Positions 16,602-24,991 of a stretch of 64,000 bases of DNA are shown in pieces; the stretch's first letter is position 1, and each line of letters opens with the position of its first letter. The notes below the pieces were generated by a model. The model was not told where the DNA came from and searched no databases. It saw nothing but the letters and a program-made list of their open reading frames with translations. The stretch comes from Dactylosporangium fulvum (GTDB lineage: Bacteria; Actinomycetota; Actinomycetes; Mycobacteriales; Micromonosporaceae), in assembly GCF_025137375.1 (NCBI RefSeq), contig NZ_CP073720.1:3248501-3312500 (forward strand). Direction: 5' to 3'. Position numbers and translations under genes: made by a program.

Positions 16602-17138
16602 GTGAAACTGCTCAACCGCCTGCTAGCCCTGGTCGTCAGCCTCACCTTGATCGCAGTCGCAATGATAGTCGTCGCGGACCTCATCGCCGACTGGACCGGG
16701 CGCCGGCCCGCCGTGATCGACTGGCACGCCACCTACCGGTGGGCCCAGCGCACCACCTGGGACGCCGGCAGCGTCCGACGCATCTGCCTGCTGCTGTGCC
16801 TACTGGGGCTGGCCCTCCTGGCCGCAGAGCTCAAGCCGCGCCGCCCCGCCAGGTTGGTCACCGACAGCGAAGACCCGGCCATCGACACCGCCTACACCCG
16901 CCGCGGCGTCGCGCAAGCCGTCCGCACCGCGGTCACCGAGGTCGACGGCATCGACCGTACTGCGGTCACCGTCCGGCGCCGGCGCATCCGCGTGCACGCG
17001 CACGCCGTCGCACGCGAGCCGTCGTCGGCCTCCTCGATTCGCGAGAGCGCCACCCGCGCTGCGCGGGCCCGCCTCGACGCCCTTGACCTGCGTCGTCCGC
17101 CGAAGTTGGTCGTCCAGATCTCCACCAGGGGGCGCTGA
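16602..17138 (+). CDS. DUF6286 membrane protein
   Basis: A 178-aa protein with two membrane spans (about 7-28 and 59-78) flanking a short loop, then a cytosolic alpha/beta domain with DTAYTRRGVAQAVRTAVTEV and a basic stretch (RRRRIRVHAHAVA). This is the layout of DUF6286, known from actinobacterial Asp23 operons. GTG 16602 is preceded by GAAGGG. The stop overlaps the amaP start (TGATG). Confidence 0.75.
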   Translation: MKLLNRLLALVVSLTLIAVAMIVVADLIADWTGRRPAVIDWHATYRWAQRTTWDAGSVRRICLLLCLLGLALLAAELKPRRPARLVTDSEDPAIDTAYTRRGVAQAVRTAVTEVDGIDRTAVTVRRRRIRVHAHAVAREPSSASSIRESATRAARARLDALDLRRPPKLVVQISTRGR

Positions 17139-17713
17139 TGCACGCCGACCGTGTCAACCGCGCCGCACTGGCCATCCTCGGGCTGCTCCTGCTGGCCCTC
17201 GGCGTCTCCGGCATCCTCCTCGGCGCCGGCGTCTTCGGCGACCATGCGGCGCACCGGAAGCTGCTGGACAACAGCGTCAGCCATTTCATCGGCGCGCACG
17301 GCGGCTGGGTGTGGCCAGCCGTGGCCGTGGTCGCGGTCGTCATCGCGCTGTTGAGTCTGCGTTGGCTGCTCACCATCCTGTTCTCCACCGGCCGGCTCGC
17401 CGACATCACCGTGGCAGGAGACCACTCCGCCGGACGTACTACCCTCACCTCCACAGCATTGGGCGACGCGCTGTCCGGCGAGATCGAAAGCTACCGAGGC
17501 GTGCACTCCACCCGAACCCACCTTGTAGGCGAACCGACCAACCCGCAGCTGGCCGTCACCGTCAACACCGACCGCAACGCCGACCTGGCCGCGCTACGCC
17601 GGCACATCGAAGCCAACGCGCTTCCCCATGCCCGCCACGCCCTCGGTGTCCCCGACCTGCCCATCCGGCTCGACATCACCGTCACAAAGCAGCGCTCCGC
17701 CCGTGTCACCTGA
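17138..17713 (+). CDS. amaP: Alkaline shock response membrane anchor protein AmaP
   Basis: A 191-aa protein with a short basic N-terminus, two membrane spans (about 10-31 and 56-77) and a cytosolic domain containing SRL/GRLADITVAGDHSAGRTTL and ESYRGVHSTRTHLVG. This matches AmaP, the anchor that holds Asp23 at the membrane. It ends the operon; a weak hairpin (GATTCCCC-GT-GGGGATC, 17717-17733) follows. Confidence 0.8.
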   Translation: MHADRVNRAALAILGLLLLALGVSGILLGAGVFGDHAAHRKLLDNSVSHFIGAHGGWVWPAVAVVAVVIALLSLRWLLTILFSTGRLADITVAGDHSAGRTTLTSTALGDALSGEIESYRGVHSTRTHLVGEPTNPQLAVTVNTDRNADLAALRRHIEANALPHARHALGVPDLPIRLDITVTKQRSARVT

Positions 17714-17844
17714 GCGGATTCCCCGTGGGGATCTCATCCCATGTTTCCACGGCTGCGGCACTGGGCCTATACGTAACGATCATCGGGTGCTGCGCGGTAC
17801 CCGCCCGGGTGGCGGTTCAGGCCGATCGCGGTGATGATGTCGGT

Positions 17845-18252
17845 ATGGACGCCGAAACGCCGTCGCGCTCGTCGGCGGTCATGGCGACACGTGGACGGTC
17901 GACGCTCCTGATCGGCGCGTCGCGGGATTTCGCAGTGTGCCGTCGGGTGCGGCACGGCGAGGTCTGGGTCAGCGTGGCGGGCGTACTCGACTATGCCACC
18001 CGTGACGTGCTTGCGGTTGCCGTCCGCGACGCGCTGGCCGAACGTCCGGGCCACCTGGTGGTGGATCTCGACCAGGTCCGGCTCCTGGACGCCAGCGCGA
18101 TCGGAACGCTGCTGCGGATGCACGAACTGGCCGACAGATGTCATGCCGCCCTGCGGTTGGCCAATCCGCATGGAATCGTGCGTGAGGCGCTGCAGGCCAC
18201 CGGGTCGTTCCCGGTCCTGGTCGGCTCGCCCGCCGAAGCCAACCCGGTATAA
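17845..18252 (+). CDS. STAS-domain anti-anti-sigma factor
   Basis: A 135-aa protein. The STAS fold occupies residues 35-130: VWVSVAGVLDYATRDVLAVA, then HLVVDLDQVRLLDASAIGTL, with S in DAS as the site normally phosphorylated by an RsbW-type kinase. It would free a SigB/F-type sigma factor from its anti-sigma kinase. No kinase gene is adjacent; the nearest candidate client is the sigma factor at 22583. ATG 17845, with a second in-frame ATG at 17881. Confidence 0.8.
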   Translation: MDAETPSRSSAVMATRGRSTLLIGASRDFAVCRRVRHGEVWVSVAGVLDYATRDVLAVAVRDALAERPGHLVVDLDQVRLLDASAIGTLLRMHELADRCHAALRLANPHGIVREALQATGSFPVLVGSPAEANPV

Positions 18253-18401
18253 CCAACCGCGTCGCGGACCGCTCACCTTCGGTGATGGTGGGCGCCACCC
18301 CCACCGGCAGGTTGCCGTGCTCGCCGAGGAAGGACACCTCTGCCCGCTGCCGTCTGGAGCGACACCTTCGCCTGACGCCTGTTCGACGCCACTGCCGGAC
18401 G

Positions 18402-18845
18402 TCACATCCTCGGCCCGACGCAGCCGTGACACGCGATCGCCACCGACAACAGGCCGAGGCCGCGGCGACCCTGGTGGTGAACAAGATCCGCGGCAAGTTT
18501 GTGGAACCGTTCCAGGTCGGGCAGGTCCACCAGGTATGCCAGGCGCGGGTCGGCGATCGGGACGCACAGCACCTTCGGGTCCGGGCCTTTGGTGTCGAGC
18601 ATCCGGAACATGCCGAACGCCCGGCAGCGGATCTGGCAGCCCGGGAAGGTGGGTTCCCGGACCAGCACGAGAGCATCGAGGGGGTCGGTGTCCTCGCCGA
18701 GGGTGTGCTCGATGAAGCCGTAGTACTCCGGGTACTGGGTGGCGGTGAACAGGGTGCGGTCCAGCCGGAGCCGGCCGGTGCGCCGATCTACCTCGTACTT
18801 GTTGCGCGTGCCCTTCGGGCTCTCGACCGTTACGTCGAACTCCAT
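18402..18845 (-). CDS. ppa: Inorganic pyrophosphatase, C-terminally truncated
   Basis: Family I pyrophosphatase hydrolysing PPi with Mg2+. Residues 1-115 are typical: [40 protein letters not shown] and the signature D52-T-D54-P-L-D57. From about residue 116 the sequence no longer follows the family (expected QHFF..YKDLEPGK); the frame ends after a foreign, basic stretch. The last 50 or so residues, including a substrate-binding lysine/tyrosine pair, are therefore missing. It is probably an inactive extra copy, and the true ppa would lie elsewhere. Confidence 0.75.
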   Translation of the reverse strand: MEFDVTVESPKGTRNKYEVDRRTGRLRLDRTLFTATQYPEYYGFIEHTLGEDTDPLDALVLVREPTFPGCQIRCRAFGMFRMLDTKGPDPKVLCVPIADPRLAYLVDLPDLERFHKLAADLVHHQGRRGLGLLSVAIACHGCVGPRM

Positions 18846-18925
18846 GCGCTGCGCTCCTCAGGTGCCTCGCCGGTCTCGGTGGGCCGTGGATCGGGTACCG
18901 GATGCGCTGCCGTTTTGTTCTGCCG

Positions 18926-20032
18926 TCACTGCAATGGTGCCGCAGTGCCGCGCTGTGGCGGGCACGGGCCACGCTCGGCGCGCAGCCGGCGCAGTGGTCG
19001 GCCGACGTCGTGGAGATGTTGCAGGGCCTGCGCGTAGGAGCGCAGCAGGGTGGTTTCGCAGTACGACACGTCGTGCTGCCGGCAGAACGACCGCACAAGG
19101 GCCTGCGCCCGGCGCAGATTCGGCCGGGGCATGCTCGGGAACAGATGATGCTCGATCTGGTAGTTCAGGCCGCCCAGGGCGGAATCGACGAGCCAACTTC
19201 CGCGGACGTTGCGCGCGGTGAGCACCTGTCGGCGCAGGAAGTCGGTCCGGCCGTGGACGGGGAGCACCGGCATGCCCTTGTGGTTGGGCGCGAACGAGCA
19301 CCCCAGATACAGGCCGAACAGCGCCTGCTGCACCACGATGAACACGGCCGCCTTGAGCGGGGACAGCACCAACAGCACCGCCGCCAGGTAGCCGGCGACG
19401 TGCAGGAGCAGCAGCAACGTCTCCCGGAACCGGTGCCGCAGCCGGGGACCGGCCAGGGCCCGCACGCTGGAGACGTGCAGTTGCAGCGCCTCCAGCAGCA
19501 ACAGTGGGAAGAACAGGTACCGCTGGCGGCGGGCGATGAACCGGGTCACCGGGCCGCGTTTGGCGCGGGCCTGCCCGGCGGTGAACGCCAGTGCGCCGAT
19601 GTCGAGGTCCGGATCCCGGTCCTCCTGGTTGGGGTGGGCGTGGTGGCGATTGTGCTTGTCGACCCACCAGCCGTAGCTCAGCCCGACAGCCAGGTTGGCG
19701 AGCAGGAGGCCGGCCAGGTCGTTTGCCCACCTCGAGCGGAAGATCTGCCGGTGCCCGGCGTCATGGCCCAGGAAGCCGATCTGGGTGAACATCACGGCGA
19801 GGAGCGCGGCGACGGTGAGCTGCCACCACGAGTCACCCAGCACGGCGAAGACGGCCCACGCCGCGACGTAGAGCGCGCCGGTCACCGCGATCTTCATCAG
19901 GTAGTACCCGTATCGCCTCCGCAGCAGGCCGGCTGCCTTGACCCGATGCAGCAGGTCGGCATAGTCGCTCCCGGGCGCCGCGGCCCGCGGCGCGGCGTCG
20001 TCCTGCGCCAGGAGAGTTCCCTTGGTCGTCAT
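18926..20032 (-). CDS. Membrane fatty-acid desaturase 1
   Basis: A 368-aa integral-membrane di-iron desaturase. Three histidine boxes are intact: HDAGH at 90-94, HNRHH at 127-131 and QIEHH at 292-296, between four to six membrane spans. It would introduce double bonds into acyl chains and fluidise the membrane, like DesA3/linoleoyl-CoA desaturases. ATG 20032 begins the conserved part. Its first codon overlaps the slipin fragment upstream. Pieces of close relatives of its 3' end occur at 11254, 22076 and 39303. Confidence 0.88.
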   Translation of the reverse strand: MTTKGTLLAQDDAAPRAAAPGSDYADLLHRVKAAGLLRRRYGYYLMKIAVTGALYVAAWAVFAVLGDSWWQLTVAALLAVMFTQIGFLGHDAGHRQIFRSRWANDLAGLLLANLAVGLSYGWWVDKHNRHHAHPNQEDRDPDLDIGALAFTAGQARAKRGPVTRFIARRQRYLFFPLLLLEALQLHVSSVRALAGPRLRHRFRETLLLLLHVAGYLAAVLLVLSPLKAAVFIVVQQALFGLYLGCSFAPNHKGMPVLPVHGRTDFLRRQVLTARNVRGSWLVDSALGGLNYQIEHHLFPSMPRPNLRRAQALVRSFCRQHDVSYCETTLLRSYAQALQHLHDVGRPLRRLRAERGPCPPQRGTAAPLQ

Positions 20033-20214
20033 GCCGGGCTCACCGGCAGTGGCTTTCCGTTCGGCTGCACGGGATCCAGCGACACGACGGCCGCCGCCGC
20101 AGCCCGGCCGAGCCGGAACAGCAAACCCTGCTCGTACTGCTTGGCGACCCGCACGGCGAGCGACAACAGGAGCAGGAACACGAAGACAGCGACGACGATC
20201 CACACGTACGGCAT
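20029..20214 (-). pseudogene. Slipin (SPFH/band 7) N-terminal fragment
   Basis: Sixty-one codons begin with a membrane span (YVWIVVAVFVFLLLLSLAVR) and the slipin start RVAKQYEQGLLFRLGR, then change to unrelated Ala/Pro-rich sequence and stop at the desaturase start. The band 7 domain is absent. The fragment and its upstream region are nearly the same as at 36851-37073. Confidence 0.7.
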
Positions 20215-20326
20215 GCGATGACCTCGATCGGTGGGACGCGTCCATCAGCGATGGACTGTCAGCCACCGGGGTCTGGAGCAGCAACTGTCACCCTACGCCT
20301 ATCCGCCCGAATCACCCAGGACGCGA
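20104..20326 (-). repeat. Dispersed 223-bp repeat, copy A (slipin promoter and N-terminus)
   Basis: Read on the minus strand, 20326-20104 closely resembles the plus strand 36851-37073: TCGCGTCCTGGGTGATTCGG, GTAGGGTGAC, ACCCCGGTGGCTGACAGTCC and TCGCTGATGGAC are shared, followed by the ATG and 37 slipin codons. The two copies are inverted about 16.7 kb apart. The untranslated 110 bases are as well conserved as the coding part, so they likely contain a promoter. Confidence 0.75.
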
Positions 20327-20464
20327 GGGCATGGCGTTGCCCGGCGAGCGTCCGGTGCGCCCGGGCCCGCCGCCACGTCTCGGCCCTCCAACTCATGAGG
20401 GCACCCTCGATTCATTTGTGTGGCCGGATTCATTTGTGGCCGGCGACCTCGCAGGTGGCGTCGG

Positions 20465-21193
20465 TCAGCGCGGGGGTTTCGGCTCGGGAGCCCCGGGGAT
20501 CTGTTCGGTGCCGTCGACGACGGCCTGCGCGAGCTCGGAGATGCGGCGGTTGCGGTTGCGGGAGGCATGACGTAGCAGGGCGAATGCTTGGTCGAGGTCG
20601 ACGTGCAGGCGTTCGGCGAGAACGCCCTTGGCCTGCTCGATGAGGACCCGGCTGTTCAGCGCGGTCTGCAACTGGTCGGTGAGGATGTCGCGGTGGCGGA
20701 TGGCGCGCTGTTGCAGCAGCCCGATGGTGGCGACGTCGGCGAGGGCCTTGCCGGCACGCAACTTGCCGTCGTCGAGCGTGCCGGGTTCGACGCCGAAGAG
20801 GTTCAACGCCCCGATGACCTCGGCGCGCAGGCGCATCGGCAGGGCATGGACCGAGACGAAACCGACCTCGGCGGCCGCGGCCGTGAACCGGGGCCAGCGG
20901 CCGGCGGAACGGATGTCGGGCACCGAGACCGGCTGTCCGGTGTTGAAGCAGTCGACGCAGGGTCCCTGGTCGGTCTGCAGCTGGAACAATTCCAGCAGCC
21001 GGGTCCGCTCCGAGGAGGCCGCCACGAGTTGCAGGGTCTCCAGCTGATCGGTGAGCAGGATCCCGGCGGCCGACACGTCCAGCAGTTGCACGCATCGTTC
21101 GGTCAGTACGTGCAGGAAATCGATCACGTCGAAGTCGTCGACGAGCGTGTCTGCCATCTCGACGAGCACGTCGGCTAGCGCGGTCTCGGCCAT
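20465..21193 (-). CDS. GAF-ANTAR regulator, long type (pair A)
   Basis: A 242-aa cytosolic RNA-binding regulator. A GAF domain (about 15-165: LLDVSAAGILLTDQLETLQL, then DQGPCVDCFNTGQPVSVPDI, then VHALPMRLRAEVIGALNLFG) precedes an ANTAR domain (about 175-235: LNSRVLIEQAKGVLAERLHV, then AFALLRHASRNRNRRISELA). ANTAR domains bind hairpins in nascent mRNA and cause antitermination. ATG 21193 is preceded by AAGGGTG. Same length as the long members of pairs B (35409) and C (42092). Confidence 0.88.
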   Translation of the reverse strand: MAETALADVLVEMADTLVDDFDVIDFLHVLTERCVQLLDVSAAGILLTDQLETLQLVAASSERTRLLELFQLQTDQGPCVDCFNTGQPVSVPDIRSAGRWPRFTAAAAEVGFVSVHALPMRLRAEVIGALNLFGVEPGTLDDGKLRAGKALADVATIGLLQQRAIRHRDILTDQLQTALNSRVLIEQAKGVLAERLHVDLDQAFALLRHASRNRNRRISELAQAVVDGTEQIPGAPEPKPPR

Positions 21194-21281
21194 CTCAAGC
21201 ACCCTTGTCAAGCGTAATGCCGTCGGCCTGCCGGCCACCTGCGGCGTTGAACCAACCGGAAAACACGGTCGGCTTGAGCTC

Positions 21282-22034
21282 TCAGCTGTCATCGGATCGA
21301 CTGCCATCGGGTGGGCTGCCGCGTGCGGTGTCGTCGGGGTTGAATCGTAGGCGGCGGGCGACCACGTCGCCGGCGACGTCGCGCAGCCGCCGGTCGTGGG
21401 TGTACGCATAAGCACGCAGCCAGGTCAGGGCGAGCGCCGCCGACAGCCCGAGCTGCACGCTGACCATGCCTGTCGCCTGGTGCACCTCCGGATGCTGCAG
21501 GCCGGACGGCTCGGGGATACGTCCCGGCACCTGCGGCGCGTCCCGCTCGCTGGAGTCGAGCAGCAACGCGCATGCCGCATCCGCCAGCACCAGCGCGTCG
21601 AGCAGCTGCTCCCGGTCCAGGTCACCCGGTTCGCCGCGGTAGAGATCCAGGACGCCGAGCCGGATCGCGCCGACCTGCAACGGCAGCGCGAAGACGGCGC
21701 GAATCCCGGCTTCCACCGCAGCCGGCGCGTAGACCGGCCATCGAGCCATGCACTGGCTGCTGCGCAGATCGGGGACCAGTATCAGGTCACCCCTGAGCGC
21801 GTCGGCACACGGACCCTCGCCGAAGGTCAGGCTCAGCTCCTCCGCCTCGGAGACGATCCGGTCGCTGCTGTAGATCGTCTCGTGTGGGGTGGCGGCGAGG
21901 GCGACGGCGATGGCCGCACCATCAGTCGCGGTCGCGGCGATCGCCGCGGCGCACACGTGCTCGACTGTCACCGGTCCGACTCCCGCGTACGACGCGGCGA
22001 GGCTCCACAGCCGCATCCTGCGGTCCATGCTCAC
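21282..22034 (-). CDS. GAF-ANTAR regulator, short type (pair A)
   Basis: A 250-aa GAF-ANTAR protein. GAF: LSLTFGEGPCADALRGDLIL, then RWPVYAPAAVEAGIRAVFAL, then PLQVGAIRLGVLDLYRG. The C-terminal ANTAR-like part is divergent: HQATGMVSVQLGLSAALALT, then YTHDRRLRDVAGDVVARRL. It precedes the long GAF-ANTAR gene, the same order as in the two other pairs. GTG 22034 or ATG 22028 may be the start. Confidence 0.82.
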   Translation of the reverse strand: MSMDRRMRLWSLAASYAGVGPVTVEHVCAAAIAATATDGAAIAVALAATPHETIYSSDRIVSEAEELSLTFGEGPCADALRGDLILVPDLRSSQCMARWPVYAPAAVEAGIRAVFALPLQVGAIRLGVLDLYRGEPGDLDREQLLDALVLADAACALLLDSSERDAPQVPGRIPEPSGLQHPEVHQATGMVSVQLGLSAALALTWLRAYAYTHDRRLRDVAGDVVARRLRFNPDDTARGSPPDGSRSDDS

Positions 22035-22075
22035 CAGACCGCTCGATCCGGACGTCCGAGCGTCAACGACGAGAT

Positions 22076-22233
22076 CATGAGAGCCGCCTCCGATACCCCA
22101 ACGGTTCGTGCGGCCGTGCCGGGTGGCAGCGCAGCGCCTTGACCCATAACAGCACCAGCAGCACCGCGGCCAGGTACGCCACCAGGTGGACGCCCGGCAA
22201 CACCGCCTCGAGGCCGGACACGTGCAGGTTCAA
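22076..22233 (-). pseudogene. Desaturase internal fragment
   Basis: The frame LNLHVSGLEAVLPGVHLVAY, then LAAVLLVLLWVKAL aligns with the desaturase segment LQLHVSSVRAL ... LLHVAGYLAAVLLVLSPLKA but lacks about 15 residues in the middle and all histidine boxes. It ends at a stop shortly after. One more scrap of a desaturase gene. Confidence 0.5.
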
Positions 22234-22582
22234 CCTACCCTAGTCAGCTCACGAACGAACCGACGGCGGCGGAGCCGACAGCCACCGGGATCCCGAGCGA
22301 CGACCTCACCCTACGCGCTCTCGGCCCGATAAGCGCTGCCGGAAGACGACAGCCGGGCCCCGGGCATGTGGACGGCTGCGACGTGCCTGAGGACGACGTA
22401 GACCGGCGTAGTGTAGGAGACCAGGATCGATTCCCGCATCTGCGCACCCTTCAACCTGCGGATTGACCCACCCTTCTGCTGCCGCTTGGACCTCGCGGTC
22501 ACGACCAGTGACGTCCGGCGCTTCAACAGAGGTGCCGCCACTGCCGGCATCTCCGGCATGTCCCCCTGATGGGCGTGGAACC
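22234..22582. other. Intergenic with one possible 42-codon ORF
   Basis: On the minus strand ATG 22439 follows GAAGGGTGCGCAG and opens a 42-codon frame to 22311 (MRESILVSYTTPVYVVLRHV...), of unknown nature. The rest is the 5' region of the sigma factor gene. A TAGGGTGA hexamer-like motif at about 22306 (minus) recalls the one in the 223-bp repeat. Confidence 0.3.
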
Positions 22583-23518
22583 ATGACCGTGCTCGCCACA
22601 CCAACCTCGATCCTCACGCCACAGCCGGCGACCGAACCAACACCACGGCCGATTGCCGATCGTCCGGCGCGGCGGGCAACCGCGGTCGGTACCACGGCCC
22701 ACAGAGCGGACAGCCTCCGCGCCGGCCCGCCGGGAGCAACGGAGCACCTGCTGCGTGCACGTGGCCGGCTGCCGGCCGGGCACCCTGACCGTGATGTCCT
22801 GCGAGCCCGAGCCATCGAGGACAACCTGCCGCTGGCCGGACGACTCGCGCGGCGCTACACCGGTCGCGGGGAACGCCACGACGACCTGCGACAGGTCGCC
22901 GCGCTGGCGCTGGTCCTGGCCGTCGACGGCTACGACCCGAACCGGACCACCCTGTTCGTCAGCTACGCCGTCCCGACCATCGTCGGGGCCCTCAAACGGC
23001 ACTTCCGGGACACCACATGGGCGATGCGGGTGCCCCGGGCCGCTCAGGAACTCCTCCTCGAGATACCGGCCGCTACCAGCCACCTCACGCAACTGCGTGG
23101 CCGGCCACCGACGTCGGTCGAGCTCGCCGACCACCTCAGCGTCAACATGGACGTACTGCAGGCCGCAGTCAGCGCCGGCCAGGTGTACCGGCTGCCATCG
23201 CTCAACGAGTCCGCCTCCGACCACGACGGCACCGAGCTCATCGACCTCATCGGCGCCGTTGATCCCCACTACGGCAAGGTCGACGACCACCTGGCGCTCG
23301 GGCCGCTCCTCGCGGCGTTGCCGCTACGGGAGCGACGCATCCTCACCATGCGGTTCTCCGACGAGATGACCCAAAGCCGGATCGCTGCCGAACTCGGCCT
23401 TTCACAGATGCACGTCTCCCGGCTCCTGAAGCGATCCCTGAACCAACTCAGAACCGCCCTGCTCGACCCGGACGTAGCCAGAACCGCCGACGCACGTGGT
23501 TTGACGCCCAACCGCTGA
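22583..23518 (+). CDS. SigB/SigF-type RNA polymerase sigma factor
   Basis: A 311-aa group III sigma factor. Region 2 at about 78-150 (AIEDNLPLAGRLARRYTGRG, then SYAVPTIVGALKRHFRDTTW with AMRVPR), region 3 to about 230, region 4 at about 255-305 (LPLRERRILTMRFSDEMTQS, then RIAAELGLSQMHVSRLLKRS). These factors direct general-stress regulons and are held by RsbW-type anti-sigma factors. None is adjacent, so partner-switching proteins must lie elsewhere; the STAS protein at 17845 is a candidate. The first 60 residues are disordered. The ribosome-binding site is weak. Confidence 0.87.
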   Translation: MTVLATPTSILTPQPATEPTPRPIADRPARRATAVGTTAHRADSLRAGPPGATEHLLRARGRLPAGHPDRDVLRARAIEDNLPLAGRLARRYTGRGERHDDLRQVAALALVLAVDGYDPNRTTLFVSYAVPTIVGALKRHFRDTTWAMRVPRAAQELLLEIPAATSHLTQLRGRPPTSVELADHLSVNMDVLQAAVSAGQVYRLPSLNESASDHDGTELIDLIGAVDPHYGKVDDHLALGPLLAALPLRERRILTMRFSDEMTQSRIAAELGLSQMHVSRLLKRSLNQLRTALLDPDVARTADARGLTPNR

Positions 23519-24120
23519 TGCGCGGGTGTGGTTTCGGTCAGACATGCGTAGGGTCGGCTTGTAGCCCGAGTCCCCGGTGGCGTAATGCCCACTTCTGCGG
23601 ATATGCCCGCGGGAGGTCGAGCTCTCGTCGCAGGTGACTGACGGACCGGAGATTGCACTGCGGCAAGCCACGAAGGCCGCCTGACAGCTCCCAACTTCCA
23701 TCGCATGGAGGCGACAGACGCCTCCCTGTGATGGAAGTTGGCGCAAACCACCTTGCGGCGCGGCGCACCGCCCACCTCAACCCGCGGACCGAGGCGAAGG
23801 TCGACAGCACCACCCCCGACCGTGGTCCGATGCTGATCATCTCCAGAGAACGGACCACACCGTATCCAGGGCCATCAGCGACGCCATTCCCGGAACACTT
23901 GCGATCGCTAACCGACCGGGACGCGATCACCACCGGGAGAAGAACCCGGTCCAGTATCAGGATCACACGGTCTCCGAGCGGTTCGGGCGGTACGGCCCTG
24001 CGTCGCAACGCTCTGCCGATGAGCGAGGAAAGGCGTCGTTCGAGGCGGGGCCGGCTTGTGCGCAGCACGGCGTGCGTGCCTCGACGCGCTGCGCACAATC
24101 CATTCAGGGCTGTCGCCAGG
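23519..24120. other. 600-base gap with a long hairpin, no gene recognised
   Basis: Only overlapping shadow frames of arginine-rich composition are open. The one clear element is the hairpin at 23691-23741. The stretch may be the remains of an insertion, but no transposase motif is left. Confidence 0.4.
23691..23741. repeat. 51-base imperfect inverted repeat
   Basis: Outer arms CCAACTTCCATC (23691-23702) and GATGGAAGTTGG (23730-23741) are perfectly complementary. After a symmetrical 4x4 internal loop (GCAT/CTGT), inner arms GGAGGCG and CGCCTCC pair around the loop ACAGA. Nineteen base pairs in total. The A/T-richer outer arms are unusual in this genome. Could be a terminator, a MITE or a structured RNA. 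Confidence 0.6.
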
Positions 24121-24312
24121 TCAGCTCAGGGCGTCCTTGACGTTGCGGGCCGCGTCCTTCACCTTGTCCCCAGCCTGCTTGACGTTCGCGGAGGTCTGCT
24201 CGGACTGGCCTTCGGCCTGGAGTCGTTCGTCGTCAGTCAGGTCACCGCTCTTTTCCTTGACGGCGCCCTTCGCTTCTTCGGCCTTGTGCTGGGCCTTGTC
24301 CTGGAAACTCAT
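24121..24312 (-). CDS. CsbD-family stress protein
   Basis: A 63-aa hydrophilic helical protein: MSFQDKAQHKAEEAKGAVKE, then KSGDLTDDERLQAEGQSEQT, then VKDAARNVKDALS. CsbD proteins are small, abundant general-stress proteins under SigB-type control. The second of two adjacent ATGs (24312) fits GGGAGG best. It is divergent from the DUF6131 gene. Confidence 0.85.
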   Translation of the reverse strand: MSFQDKAQHKAEEAKGAVKEKSGDLTDDERLQAEGQSEQTSANVKQAGDKVKDAARNVKDALS

Positions 24313-24494
24313 CATGCCTCCCGTGGGCGGTCGATGACGCCGATGCGGATAGCACCGACACGGTCGGTAGTTGCGTGCCCGGACCAGCTGCGCCGAAACG
24401 CCCACGACAGCTGCCAAGAACGTGATGCGGCCGCCAGGGTTATCGGCAGACGCGCAGGGTAGCGGAAGTGCCCGGATGATGAGTGGAGGCACGT

Positions 24495-24650
24495 ATGTTC
24501 ATCCTCGGCGTTATCCTGCTGTTGCTCGGTTTCTTCCTCCACGTCATGATCCTCACGATTATCGGCGTGATCCTCATCGTGATCGGCGCGGCGCTGTTCC
24601 TCCTCGGCTCGCTCGGACGGCCCGTTGCCGGGCGGCGACACTACTGGTAG
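24495..24650 (+). CDS. DUF6131-type small hydrophobic protein
   Basis: A 51-aa protein with two membrane spans (FILGVILLLLGFFLHVMIL and IGVILIVIGAALFLLGSLG) and the conserved tail GRPVAGRRHYW. It matches what I know of DUF6131, small actinobacterial membrane proteins found near stress genes. ATG 24495 follows GTGGAGG. A damaged copy of its 3' end lies at 29888-29924. Confidence 0.75.
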   Translation: MFILGVILLLLGFFLHVMILTIIGVILIVIGAALFLLGSLGRPVAGRRHYW

Positions 24651-24991
24651 TACTTTTGTTACGTCGGTGGCGTGACGGATGAATGTCCATTGTGGATGGT
24701 TATTGGCTCGTGGTATGACGCCGCTGGCGGCAGGCGCCTGCGGATGGCAGCGGGTACCCGCGATAGGTGGCCGGAACCTGTATGGCTATGCTGCCCGGCG
24801 CCATTGCGGCGCGGGCCCATCTTGACGTCACAATCATGATCGCCCCACACGGCCACTTCCAGATCGAACTGGGTCAGTCAGCTACCGCGCACCAAGTCGT
24901 TTAGTTCTTCGGGTGCGCGTCGGCCGTGGTTGTTCTCCTGGTGCCTGGGTAGACGGGCTGGCTGACCCGTTCCCGCACTGTTGGAGTGGCT
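24651..24991. other. Intergenic upstream of the TerY-P-like operon
   Basis: No gene recognised. Contains the palindrome CAGGCGCCTG near 24735-24745 within a longer GC-rich dyad. The operon promoter should lie here; no clear -35/-10 pair was found. Confidence 0.4.
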
